Assembly (NCBI RefSeq): GCF_004405125.1
Contig: NZ_SORX01000003.1
Coordinates: forward strand, 354,297-418,296
DNA: 64,000 nt
Source of the DNA: Jeotgalibacillus salarius
GTDB lineage: Bacteria; Bacillota; Bacilli; Bacillales; Jeotgalibacillaceae
Direction of reading: 5' to 3'
In this document: positions 44,640-53,102 of the stretch, piece by piece
How the letters are laid out: each line of letters opens with the position of its first letter
Numbering within the stretch: the first letter of the stretch is position 1
The notes under the pieces: generated by a model
Database searches by the model: none
The model's input: the letters and a program-made list of their open reading frames with translations, nothing else
Told to the model about the DNA's origin: nothing
Program-made: the position numbers and the translations under genes

Positions 44640-45125
44640 CTAATCTGATAATATAGCAGAATAGCAAAGTGCATCATATACTTCACCGTGATCGCCTTCC
44701 CATGAGTCGCGCAGGTAACCCTCTTTTACAAACCCGCACTTAATAAACGTTTTCCTCATTGCGAGGTTATCAACCCGTGTGTATGCCTCAATCCGGATCT
44801 TTGGGTCACCGCGGTTGAATACGTAATCCTTCAGCCATTCCAAAACCTCACTACCTAAACCGAGTCCTCTGCTGCTTTCTGAGAGTCTCAGATCAAATAA
44901 AGGGATTGTGTCTTCAATATCGTGAATGATCAGTAATCCACACTTCTTCCCCTCACTCATCACCCAGAACGTTTCACGGCCATCCGAATACCAGCCATCA
45001 TTAACAGCTTTTGTTAAGCGTTCTTCGGATGCAATCGCTTCAACGTGAAAGGGCCATTCACTATTAGTCATAAATGTGATTAAATGACTTGTTTCATTTT
45101 GAAATTTTGTTACATTAATACTCAC
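44640..45125 (-). CDS. GNAT-family N-acetyltransferase
   Basis: 161 residues. The acetyl-CoA loop is ESSRGLGLGSEVLEWLK, and NLAMRKTFIKCGFVKEGYLR is the usual C-terminal motif. The stop codon is TAG (44642-44640); in the same frame 15 further codons (KTGTVRKIELDKEPY) run to TGA at 44594-44592, so the protein may have lost a short tail by a nonsense change. It is followed 15 bases upstream by the end of the histidine kinase gene, possibly the last gene of that operon. Confidence 0.85.
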   Translation of the reverse strand: MSINVTKFQNETSHLITFMTNSEWPFHVEAIASEERLTKAVNDGWYSDGRETFWVMSEGKKCGLLIIHDIEDTIPLFDLRLSESSRGLGLGSEVLEWLKDYVFNRGDPKIRIEAYTRVDNLAMRKTFIKCGFVKEGYLRDSWEGDHGEVYDALCYSAILSD

Positions 45126-45140
45126 AAGACTTACACCTCT

Positions 45141-46493
45141 CTATTCGTTACTTTCAGGTTTAATCAATGTATCCGGGAGAATAATAATAAAAGTCGATCC
45201 ATTTCCGGGACTGCTTTGAACGGTTACTTGTCCACCATGCAATTCAACGATCTTTTTCACAAGTGACAGACCCAATCCTGTGCCTGAAGCATTTCTTGTA
45301 CGATCCGCCTGATAGAATCGTTCAAATATCCGCTCAAGATGCTGCGGGTCAATGCCTTCTCCTGTATCACTGACCTCAACACGAATCTCACCATCAGAGA
45401 TATCCATTTTCACAGACAGTTTTTCATACTGAGGTGAGTGCTGAACGGCGTTTTTCAGTAGATTAATCCAAACCTGTGACATCAGCTCACGGTCTCCAGT
45501 CCACGTGCATTCCGGCAGATTAATTTCGAGTTCAAGCTCCTTTGTTTCCCAGTGGGGCTGAAGCATTAAAATGCATTCTCTAATCTGCTCATCCAGCAGA
45601 TAGCTTTCTTTCGTCAGATGAATCAGCTTGTGATCGAACTTGGAAAGTTTAAGTAACGTGGAAGATAATTGAGCCAGCCTTTTTGCTTCTCTTTCAATGA
45701 CAGCAGCATATTCTATGCGTTTTTCGTCCGGAACAACTTCTTTTTGAAGTAATGCTGCAAATCCAATCATAGAAGAAACAGGTGTTTTGAATTCATGTGC
45801 CATAACAGCAGATAGTTCTTTATTCAGGTATTCATTCGTCTCAAGCTCTTCAGCCATTTGATTAAACTGCCTTGCCAAATCACCGATCTCATCGTTACCA
45901 TTGTCCTGAATTTTCACAGCGTAATTCCCTTCATATACCTGACGGGAAGCCTTACTGATTTGCTTCAAGCGTCTTGTTAAAAAAGATATGGCGAATAAAA
46001 TCAGCAGCGAACCAATCAATGCAACTGCGAGGAAGCTGTAAATGGTCGTATCACGGAATTGTGTAATCTGATTATTATTCAGGTTTGGAGAAATCATATA
46101 GATCTCTCCACTTAATTCAAATGCAGCATAGGGCAGCTCACGAAAATCGGTTAAAGTTCCGGTAATGACCTGTCCCGCTTCAAGTTGACCGATCTGCTTA
46201 TCTGTATAATCTGCCTCTCCGGCATTCCGCCAGTCAGCGATCGAATCATAAGAACGGGATACCAGAATATCGCCAATTACCAGGTCTACAGCCTCTTCTG
46301 CTGTAAAAGAACCTGATGTAACAAGTGTCTGTAAGATTTCCCCCTGATCATTCAGCTGCAGTTCGACATCCTCTCTGATCCGGTCCAGCTGAATGGTGAA
46401 AAGAAGTGTGAAAGAAATCATCATTGGAATGAATAACAAGCCGATGAAGATGATGAGAAAACGTCCGTATATCGTGTGAAAAAAACGCTTCAT
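45141..46493 (-). CDS. Sensor histidine kinase of the exporter operon
   Basis: 450 residues: helix 1 (FLIIFIGLLFIPMMISFTLL), an extracellular region of about 115 residues, helix 2 near 150-172, HAMP, then the kinase core with H-box SAVMAHEFKTPVSS, N-box INLLKNAVQHSP and G-boxes DTGEGIDPQ and GTGLGLSLVKK. Start ATG 46493 overlaps the response regulator stop (ATGA) and has GGAGG upstream. It is the last gene of a five-gene set with an exporter, typical of systems sensing antimicrobial peptides or envelope damage. Confidence 0.92.
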   Translation of the reverse strand: MKRFFHTIYGRFLIIFIGLLFIPMMISFTLLFTIQLDRIREDVELQLNDQGEILQTLVTSGSFTAEEAVDLVIGDILVSRSYDSIADWRNAGEADYTDKQIGQLEAGQVITGTLTDFRELPYAAFELSGEIYMISPNLNNNQITQFRDTTIYSFLAVALIGSLLILFAISFLTRRLKQISKASRQVYEGNYAVKIQDNGNDEIGDLARQFNQMAEELETNEYLNKELSAVMAHEFKTPVSSMIGFAALLQKEVVPDEKRIEYAAVIEREAKRLAQLSSTLLKLSKFDHKLIHLTKESYLLDEQIRECILMLQPHWETKELELEINLPECTWTGDRELMSQVWINLLKNAVQHSPQYEKLSVKMDISDGEIRVEVSDTGEGIDPQHLERIFERFYQADRTRNASGTGLGLSLVKKIVELHGGQVTVQSSPGNGSTFIIILPDTLIKPESNE

Positions 46494-47161
46494 ATGTGTA
46501 CCTCCAACCGGTAACCAAGCCCCCATACCGTTTTCACTTCAAAGTCATTGACCCCCTCAAGGCGCTGTCGGATCCTTTTGATGTGCACGTCAATTGTACG
46601 AAGATCACTCTCAGCGTCATATCCCCAGATGTCATCCATTAGCTGCTGCCGGGTGAATATCTTTGTTGGACTTGATGCGAGTTTAAACAGAATCTGAAAT
46701 TCTTTCAGAGGAAGCTCCAATGTAGTTTCACCGTAAGTAACCGTTCTTGAAGAATCGTCAATGACTGTGCCTCCAAACTTGATCTGTTTTTCTTTTGATA
46801 TGTGAGCTCTCCTGAGAAGTGCACTTACCCGGAGAAGCAGCTCTTCTAATTCAACCGGCTTGACCAGGTAGTCATCTGCTCCGGATAAAAATCCTTTCCT
46901 TTTATCCTCAAGTGTTTCAAGTGCCGTCAGCATCAGGACCGGAAAGTCATAAACCTCCCTGAGTTCTGATGTTAGCGTCACCCCATCTAGGTTCGGCATC
47001 ATCACATCCGTTATGACCAGGTCAATTCCCTGCTGGTCAAGCACCTGAAGAGCCTCTGAACCATCTTCCGCTTCAAAAACACGGTATCCGGCCTGAGTCA
47101 TTCCTTCCCTGAGATAATGACGCAGTGCCTGATCATCTTCTACAATTAATACACGAACCAT
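46490..47161 (-). CDS. OmpR/PhoB-family response regulator of the exporter operon
   Basis: 223 residues: receiver domain (VEDD, phospho-acceptor Asp52 in VITDVMMP, T in LTALETL, K in LVKPVEL) and a winged-helix domain ending VKTVWGLGYRLEV. It starts 12 bases after the permease gene and overlaps the kinase by four. It probably binds the direct repeat GTTCATA-N4-GTTCATA before the operon, a local feedback switch. Confidence 0.92.
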   Translation of the reverse strand: MVRVLIVEDDQALRHYLREGMTQAGYRVFEAEDGSEALQVLDQQGIDLVITDVMMPNLDGVTLTSELREVYDFPVLMLTALETLEDKRKGFLSGADDYLVKPVELEELLLRVSALLRRAHISKEKQIKFGGTVIDDSSRTVTYGETTLELPLKEFQILFKLASSPTKIFTRQQLMDDIWGYDAESDLRTIDVHIKRIRQRLEGVNDFEVKTVWGLGYRLEVHI

Positions 47162-47172
47162 TTTTTCTCCTC

Positions 47173-48336
47173 CTATGCGCTGCGGAGTGCTTCAATCGGA
47201 TTCAGGCGCGACGCTTTTCTGGCCGGAACAAACCCGAAAATCACACCAATGATCATAGAAAAACCTGCAGCGATAACAATTGAAGTGCCAGACAGTGTAA
47301 AACCGATTCCCATCGCCAGACTGGCAAGGAAGGCAAGCGCGGCACCAAATCCGATTCCGATCAGACCGCCAAGCAGTGACAGGAAGATCGATTCCAGTAA
47401 GAACTGAAGCTGAATATAACCAGGTGAAGCACCTAACGCTTTCCGAAGCCCAATTTCACTCGTGCGCTCAGTCACTGACACAAGCATCATATTCATAATG
47501 CCAATTCCGCCAACCAGCAGTGAAATTGAAGCAATCCCTACTAACAGCATAGATAACATTGAATTGATCTGGTCAATAGATGCCAACGCATCTTCAAAGT
47601 TCGTTACGCTGTAGACATCCTCATTCTGGTTAAATGCATTTCGTAAAACCACTGTTGCCTGATCGACAATTCCATTCGCATCAGCACCCGCCTCCATATA
47701 GAGGTCTGTCTGATTGATTGTCGTAACACCCAACACTCTTTGTGCTAATGGGTAAGGAATCATCACGAGTTCATTGACGGATGTGACAGAGAAGCTGCTT
47801 GAAGGTGCCAGTACACCGACAACTGTAAAGGTTCTGCCGTTAAGTGTCACTTCTTTATTAATCGGATCTTCAAGCGGAAACCATTGATTTGCTAATTCAG
47901 CCCCAATCACCGCAACAGGCGTTTCCTGTTCTATATCTGCCTGTAGCAACCCTCTGCCTTTTTCAAGTGCATCAGGCGTTTGTTCAAAATAAACTTCGCT
48001 TCTGCCGGATAGTGAGATGTCGTCGGCAGAAACAGGACTCGCAACCATTCCCTGTAAAGTCGGAGAGACACCTCTTACCCCTTCGATCTCTGTTAAGTCT
48101 GCTATTTCCTCTGACGTCATTCCTGCTTTTTGTTCTGTGCCCTGAATCTGTATACTGATCCGGTCAGCGCCAAATGTGGAAACCTCTTCATTAATAGAAG
48201 CTGTTGCGCCATTTACAATGGTCATTAATGCAATGATGGCACCAACACCGATCACAATCCCGAGCATCGTCAGAAATGAGCGCATCCGGTTTGCTGAAAT
48301 ATTGAGCCATGCCATCCGAATATTTTCTCTAAACAC
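47173..48336 (-). CDS. ABC transporter permease (MacB/YknZ type)
   Basis: About 387 residues: helix 1 after MAWLNISANRMRSFLTMLGI, a large extracellular MacB-type periplasmic-core region (about 45-260), then three helices; GGIGIMNMMLVSVTERTSEIG and PARKASRLNPIEALRSA are FtsX/MacB-family signatures. It pairs with the ATPase upstream and the membrane-fusion adaptor as a YknXYZ/MacAB-like exporter. GTG 48336 with GAGGAG upstream is chosen; this overlaps the ATPase end by eight bases. Confidence 0.9.
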   Translation of the reverse strand: MFRENIRMAWLNISANRMRSFLTMLGIVIGVGAIIALMTIVNGATASINEEVSTFGADRISIQIQGTEQKAGMTSEEIADLTEIEGVRGVSPTLQGMVASPVSADDISLSGRSEVYFEQTPDALEKGRGLLQADIEQETPVAVIGAELANQWFPLEDPINKEVTLNGRTFTVVGVLAPSSSFSVTSVNELVMIPYPLAQRVLGVTTINQTDLYMEAGADANGIVDQATVVLRNAFNQNEDVYSVTNFEDALASIDQINSMLSMLLVGIASISLLVGGIGIMNMMLVSVTERTSEIGLRKALGASPGYIQLQFLLESIFLSLLGGLIGIGFGAALAFLASLAMGIGFTLSGTSIVIAAGFSMIIGVIFGFVPARKASRLNPIEALRSA

Positions 48337-49018
48337 CTTGACCACGCTCCTCTCTGATCTCTCCATCGAGTAAATGAATGATACGGCTGCCATAGCGCGC
48401 AATTTTCTCATCATGAGTAATCATGACAATTGTTTTTCCTTCCTGGTGAAGCTGTGTAAACAGCGTCATGATCTGCTTACCTGTCTGCTGATCAAGTGCA
48501 CCTGTAGGTTCATCGGCAAGAAGCAATGAAGGTGCTGTCACCAGTGCGCGCGCAATGGCTACACGCTGCTGCTGACCACCGGACAGTTGATTTGGCTTAT
48601 GAGACAGCTTATCTGCAAGCCCTACCTTCCCAAGCAAATCCGCTGCAAGATTTCGGCGTACTTTTTTTGATAATCCGGAATAAATAAGCGGAAGTTCAAC
48701 ATTTTCTAAAATAGATAGCCTCGGAAGCAGCTGAAATTGCTGAAAAACAAATCCAATTTCTTTGTTTCTAAGCGCAGCAAGCTCCTTTTCACTCATGTCA
48801 GCTGTATTTTTACCGCCTACTGTATAGTCACCTGATGATGGCGTATCAAGGCAGCCGATCATATTCATCAGCGTGGATTTACCAGAACCGGAAGGACCAA
48901 GTATCGTCACAAAATCACCCTGCTGCACCTCTAACTGAATAGATTTCAACACGGTCTGCTGTTCTTCTCCCAGCTGGTAGGATTTTGATAGATCGTTCAT
49001 TGAAACGATGGCACTCAT
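48329..49018 (-). CDS. ABC transporter ATP-binding protein (MacB/YknY type)
   Basis: 229 residues with Walker A GPSGSGKSTLMN, Q-loop VFQQFQLLP, signature LSGGQQQRVAIARAL, Walker B LLLADEPTGALD and switch His ITHDE. The LolD/MacB-like FVTIL and IGFVFQQF features fit exporters of peptides or lipids. It overlaps the adaptor stop by four bases and the permease start by eight, so all three are coupled. Confidence 0.93.
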   Translation of the reverse strand: MSAIVSMNDLSKSYQLGEEQQTVLKSIQLEVQQGDFVTILGPSGSGKSTLMNMIGCLDTPSSGDYTVGGKNTADMSEKELAALRNKEIGFVFQQFQLLPRLSILENVELPLIYSGLSKKVRRNLAADLLGKVGLADKLSHKPNQLSGGQQQRVAIARALVTAPSLLLADEPTGALDQQTGKQIMTLFTQLHQEGKTIVMITHDEKIARYGSRIIHLLDGEIREERGQGV

Positions 49019-49884
49019 TGACCGCCGCCTCCCATCATCGGTGGAGCAAAGCCTCCGTCAGCGTTATTTTCTTCGATTACGATTTGATCGCCACTGACAA
49101 GCCCTTCAGTAATTTGAACACGCAAACCATCTGTTATACCAAGCTTAATATAGCGTTTGGTTAGACCCTCTTCACCATTCTCTATCCATACAAATGGCTG
49201 GTCCTGATCATCATATTCGATCCCATCAAGTGAAAGAGTGGGTACATCAGTTACTTCCTCACGCACTGTTAAAGCTTCAAGCGTCATACCTGCTCTCATA
49301 TTATCAGTTTCATCTATTTCTACTTTTGCAGTGAAATAAGCACGTGCACTTGGTGAGCCATTGGTGACTGCTTCATTTGCTATACTACTGATCTCGCCAT
49401 TTACCTCTTCATCCATTGAGGAGATACGGATCAACACAGACCCGCCTTCAGTAACGTAGCCAATATCAGACTCATCGATCTGTATACTTGCTTCTAAATC
49501 TGTGTAATCCACAATCTCCATAAGTGGTGTCCCTTGCATAAGCTGCCCGGATTCTGCTTTGACCCCACTAACTGTGCCACTGGCTGGTGATATGATATTT
49601 CCCTGCTCTCCTTCAGCCAGAACATCTCCCTCGCTCACGACCTGACCTTCTTCAACAATGATGTTAAACAAATCTGACCTTTCTGCTGATACGAGCGTCC
49701 GGCTGTCCGGTGTCAGCGTTCCAGTGAAGCTGTTATATGTCGTAATCGTTTCTTCTGTCACTTCCTCTGTTTTTACAGCACCTGTATCATTCGCAGCAAA
49801 AAGTGGAACAGCTGCACCTGCTACCACGACTAATGCTACTGCTCCAATCAGCCACCCTTTTTTCTTAACCTGTTTTTTTGTCAT
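49015..49884 (-). CDS. Membrane-fusion (HlyD/RND adaptor-type) protein of the exporter
   Basis: 289 residues: an N-terminal membrane anchor (WLIGAVALVVVAGAAVPLF), a biotinyl/lipoyl-like hairpin around ISPASGTVSGVKAESGQLM, a beta-barrel region, and a glycine/methionine-rich end (APPMMGGGGQ). It is the YknX-like extracellular adaptor of the YknXYZ/MacAB-type system. First gene of the five-gene operon. AGGAGGA precedes the ATG, and a response-regulator box lies about 45 bases upstream. Confidence 0.9.
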   Translation of the reverse strand: MTKKQVKKKGWLIGAVALVVVAGAAVPLFAANDTGAVKTEEVTEETITTYNSFTGTLTPDSRTLVSAERSDLFNIIVEEGQVVSEGDVLAEGEQGNIISPASGTVSGVKAESGQLMQGTPLMEIVDYTDLEASIQIDESDIGYVTEGGSVLIRISSMDEEVNGEISSIANEAVTNGSPSARAYFTAKVEIDETDNMRAGMTLEALTVREEVTDVPTLSLDGIEYDDQDQPFVWIENGEEGLTKRYIKLGITDGLRVQITEGLVSGDQIVIEENNADGGFAPPMMGGGGQ

Positions 49885-49914
49885 GATGAATCCTCCTATT
49901 TAAGTGATAAGAGG

Positions 49915-49947
49915 ATCATAAACAAAAGGTATGAACGAATTATGAAC
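49915..49947 (-). promoter_or_regulatory. Putative response-regulator box and -10 of the exporter operon
   Basis: On the minus strand GTTCATA (49947-49941), four bases, GTTCATA (49936-49930): an exact 11-bp-period direct repeat. After nine bases comes a -10-like TATGAT (49920-49915). It differs in sequence from the TTCTGCA boxes, as expected of a different regulator. Confidence 0.65.
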
Positions 49948-50004
49948 TGGCAGTTGATGAATGTAATCGGATATTCAGTTTAATTATGTATGTCGAGAAT
50001 CGGG

Positions 50005-50457
50005 CTAACGTAGTTGATTGGGATTCTTTTTTGAAGCGGAATTACTGGTGATTTTCACTGTAACTTCTCTTGGCCTGACATCAATAGTAGTTAATGCTGT
50101 CATATCAATCCATACCGGCAGATACGTTCCTCTGGTATCGTTGACGTCCGTTAATTCTTCCCCCTGTCCAGCCCCAAATATTCCACCAGTAATATCAGCC
50201 TCAAAAAAATACTGGATTCCTTCATATTCTATTTCAGACATACATTGTCCCACCTTCACAAGCACACCCAGTTCTTCAAAAGCCTCTCTTTTTGCCGCTT
50301 CTTCAGGCGTCTCACTAGGCTCAATACCGCCACCCGGAAAAACATAATATACTTCGTTGTTTCTGACTCTTTTCATTAACGCGACCCGACCATTTTGAAC
50401 AATGACAACTGCACTTCTATTTCTTATAAATGGACACCTCCACTTTTTCCAAATCAT
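50005..50457 (-). CDS. Nudix hydrolase
   Basis: About 150 residues with the Nudix box GGGIEPSETPEEAAKREA continuing into FEELGV. The start is uncertain: ATG 50457 lacks a ribosome site, while GGAGGTG a little downstream has no standard in-frame start after it, so a rare start codon (ATA or ATT type) is possible. Its 5' end faces the racemase gene 38 bases away. Confidence 0.82.
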   Translation of the reverse strand: MIWKKWRCPFIRNRSAVVIVQNGRVALMKRVRNNEVYYVFPGGGIEPSETPEEAAKREAFEELGVLVKVGQCMSEIEYEGIQYFFEADITGGIFGAGQGEELTDVNDTRGTYLPVWIDMTALTTIDVRPREVTVKITSNSASKKNPNQLR

Positions 50458-50495
50458 TAAAACGAGTATACTTGCAGTGACGAAAGGTGGGAATA

Positions 50496-51191
50496 ATGAT
50501 GAAAACAATTGGGCTGATTGGCGGAATGAGTTGGGAATCTTCTGCTACTTATTACCGGATGATCAATGAAGCGGTAAAAGAACAGCTTGGCGGCCTGCAC
50601 TCTGCGAAATGTATTTTATATAGTGTGGACTTTGATGAAATTGAACGGTATCAGACGGAAGGCGACTGGAACGCAGCAGGCAGAAGGCTTTCAGATGCTG
50701 CTCGTTCTCTGGAAAAAGCAGGTGCTGACTTTGTTGTGATCTGTACAAATACTATGCATAAGGTTGTTGATCAGATAGAAAAAAGTATCCAAATCCCCGT
50801 TTTACATATTGCGGACGCTACAGCAAAGCAGATCCAACAATCGGGTATACAGACAGTTGGTTTGCTCGGGACACGTTATACAATGGAGCAGGACTTTTAC
50901 AAAGAGCGGCTGACGTCTCAAGGGATCAATGTCATGACACCACCTACAGAAGATCGGAACCGGATTAATCAGATCATTTTTAATGAGCTGTGTCTTGGTA
51001 AAATTGAAAATGCTTCACGTGATTACTATAAGGCTGTCATTTCGCAACTGGTCGCTGATGGGGCTGAAGGAATCATTCTCGCCTGTACAGAAATCGGCTT
51101 GCTAATCAGTCAGGAAGATGCTGCTGTAACACTATTTGATACAACAGAGATTCATGCACTAGAGGCTGTGAAACTCGCATTAGAGGAGTAA
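50496..51191 (+). CDS. Aspartate/glutamate racemase family protein
   Basis: About 231 residues. Both catalytic cysteines are visible in their motifs: VVICTNTMHK in the N-terminal half and ILACTEIGLL in the C-terminal half, the two-base PLP-independent mechanism. The N-terminal IGLIGGMSWESSATYYR is a signature of the RacD/YgeA branch. It probably interconverts L- and D-aspartate or a related acid. AAAGGTGG precedes ATG 50496. A small membrane gene follows within five bases. Confidence 0.88.
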   Translation: MMKTIGLIGGMSWESSATYYRMINEAVKEQLGGLHSAKCILYSVDFDEIERYQTEGDWNAAGRRLSDAARSLEKAGADFVVICTNTMHKVVDQIEKSIQIPVLHIADATAKQIQQSGIQTVGLLGTRYTMEQDFYKERLTSQGINVMTPPTEDRNRINQIIFNELCLGKIENASRDYYKAVISQLVADGAEGIILACTEIGLLISQEDAAVTLFDTTEIHALEAVKLALEE

Positions 51192-51195
51192 TAAG

Positions 51196-51606
51196 ATGAA
51201 AACAACACTTCAATCATTGATCATCACATTAACCATTATGACGGCAGGTTTCACACTGGCTTTTCCAGTTCCGGTCAGCAACATGTCAGTTCTGATTTAT
51301 TACTTATATTTCGCAGCGGGCCTATTGCTTGTTGCACTCCCACTGTCACTCATTGCAGGATTCATGAAGCTATGTACATCTGCAAGACTGGCGTTATACG
51401 TGGCAGTCGGGTTTGCAATCACTACTGCATTTCTTGGACCGGACTTCATGATTCCGCTTTTCAGCACCATCGCCTGTTTTTGGCTTGTGGAATCAGTCAT
51501 GATCAGGTTTTCTTATAAAGAATTGATCATAAAAAGAGTCGCAAATATCTTTATGTATGCTAATGTTGCCTTGATTTTATTTGTATTTTTCTTTGTAGAG
51601 TTGTGA
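51196..51606 (+). CDS. Membrane protein of unknown function
   Basis: 136 residues with four hydrophobic helices and few charged residues until KELIIKRVAN. It begins four bases after the racemase stop, so the two are co-translated or co-transcribed. No family recognised. Confidence 0.75.
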   Translation: MKTTLQSLIITLTIMTAGFTLAFPVPVSNMSVLIYYLYFAAGLLLVALPLSLIAGFMKLCTSARLALYVAVGFAITTAFLGPDFMIPLFSTIACFWLVESVMIRFSYKELIIKRVANIFMYANVALILFVFFFVEL

Positions 51607-51633
51607 AGGCAGCATTCTTTACCTTACACTTCT

Positions 51634-51765
51634 CTACTGATCTTCTTTACTTTTTAACAGTTCAATCAGCTCGCGGTTATGCTCCAAAAGCTTCTTTAAC
51701 GCGCCATCAATAGATATAATTGAAACAATTAAGATAACGAAAAAAATGATGAAGAGAAACTCCAT
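51634..51765 (-). CDS. Very small membrane protein (43 aa)
   Basis: ATG 51765 is preceded by AGGAGG eight bases earlier. The product is one hydrophobic helix (FLFIIFFVILIVSIISI) and a charged amphipathic tail (ALKKLLEHNRELIELLKSK). The shape is like the gene at 24398. Its short length makes it easy to miss in annotation. It lies on the strand opposite the racemase unit, upstream of nothing else in its direction. Function unknown. Confidence 0.7.
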   Translation of the reverse strand: MEFLFIIFFVILIVSIISIDGALKKLLEHNRELIELLKSKEDQ

Positions 51766-51813
51766 TTGTAAGCCTCCTTGCATGTAACGTTTTGAAATCA
51801 TTAGACGGGGACA

Positions 51814-52272
51814 TTAGTTCACCCACCCGAAATTAAATGCCCCGAAAAAGCCTGTTGCAAAAAAGATGACAGTAATGATTGTTAAGTATCCTAGTTCCAA
51901 TAACGTAACTTTATAGTTATTACGGTTTTCCGCATGCTTCCATTCCATATATGCCCTTAAAAGTTCAGTGAAAGGAATGACTGCAAGAATTGCTACATAA
52001 GGGCTCAAATACCACTTCAACTCTCCGCCATCATCCAAAACAAACATTTGAAAAGTAAATAAGACCAGGATACCGACTAACCCGGATATTCTGAACGTCC
52101 ACTCAAACCTTTTATGGGTAGCATTAAGATAGTTATCGTAAGCAAAAAAACTCATTTTATCAGCGCGAAGTAATCTCCTCGCTATCGGGCGAAATGAAAA
52201 AGCAATTCCTAATGTCAGCATCACCGAGAAAAAAACAACAAAATTACTTGCACCCTCTAAAAAATCCATCAA
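51814..52272 (-). CDS. Membrane protein, DUF4181-like
   Basis: 152 residues with four hydrophobic helices, the polar segment LLRADKMSFFAYDNYLNATH after the first and YMEWKHAENRNNYKVTLLEL before the last. Same overall plan as the gene at 25085, which supports a common family (probably DUF4181), function unknown. A phosphatase gene lies 12 bases downstream on the same strand. Confidence 0.72.
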   Translation of the reverse strand: MMDFLEGASNFVVFFSVMLTLGIAFSFRPIARRLLRADKMSFFAYDNYLNATHKRFEWTFRISGLVGILVLFTFQMFVLDDGGELKWYLSPYVAILAVIPFTELLRAYMEWKHAENRNNYKVTLLELGYLTIITVIFFATGFFGAFNFGWVN

Positions 52273-52284
52273 ATCCCCCCTAAT

Positions 52285-52884
52285 TTATATCAAATGCTCC
52301 TGCCTGTTCAAAAACCTGATCACCCTTTTTTCCTCAGTCACATCAACGCGATGAATGCCTGTATCACCTGTTGGAAAAGCTGCCTGTGTTACAACCGGCA
52401 GCTGAAGTAATGATTTCAGCAGGTTGGAGATCATTCCGCCATGCGATACAATTGCCACTCTGTCATATGTCTTATAGTCATTCAAAATCTTATGTAATAC
52501 TTTCTCCGCTCTCATCCTAAATTCAAGCTCGGATTCCCCACCCTCAATGGGAACATGAATCGACCTGCCACCTTCAGGAATCGGATGTTTCGTTAATGCC
52601 TCTTCTCTTGAAAGACCGGCCAGCACGCCATTATTAAATTCCATTAAGTCCTCTTCTATTACACATTCACAATCAGCAGACTCTTTTAAAATCTCAGCAG
52701 TACGGTGCGCGCGTTTTAAAGGGCTGGCAATGATTATGTCGGGTTTAAAGTTGGTAGTCACATACACTGCCATCTTCCATGCCTGCATTTCACCAAGCCC
52801 AGTCAGCGGAAAGTCCGCTCTTCCTTCATGCACACGCAGCAGATCTGCCTCAGACTGACCGTGTCTAATCATGATGAGCTCCAT
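52285..52884 (-). CDS. Histidine phosphatase superfamily protein
   Basis: 199 residues. The phosphoryl-accepting motif is MIRHGQSEAD at the N-terminus, a second basic motif ASPLKRAHRTAEIL follows near residue 55, and the acid/base VSHGGMISNLLKSL closes the fold. It removes phosphate from small molecules or proteins; the substrate is unknown. TTAGGAGGGATTA precedes the ATG. Confidence 0.9.
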   Translation of the reverse strand: MELIMIRHGQSEADLLRVHEGRADFPLTGLGEMQAWKMAVYVTTNFKPDIIIASPLKRAHRTAEILKESADCECVIEEDLMEFNNGVLAGLSREEALTKHPIPEGGRSIHVPIEGGESELEFRMRAEKVLHKILNDYKTYDRVAIVSHGGMISNLLKSLLQLPVVTQAAFPTGDTGIHRVDVTEEKRVIRFLNRQEHLI

Positions 52885-52953
52885 CTAATCCCTCCTAACA
52901 GATTCCAGTGATTTTACATAAGTATAGCAAAAAATGGGTGTAAGCGTTTAATG

Positions 52954-52979
52954 AATACGAGGGTCAGACCCATGCCTTC
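52954..52979. repeat. GGGTCWGACCC-family palindrome (partial copy)
   Basis: Core GAGGGTCAGACCC with outer GAA and TTC arms but weak inner arms. It lies in a divergent promoter region. Confidence 0.55.
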
Positions 52980-53102
52980 ACACATAAACAAACAGTTATA
53001 TAGAACTAGGCAAATAGTATATTTAGCACTTAATCCCTCTAATCCCATTATGTAACATTGTAATTGTCAGAAATTTCTTATCATATCTCAGGAGGCGATT
53101 TT

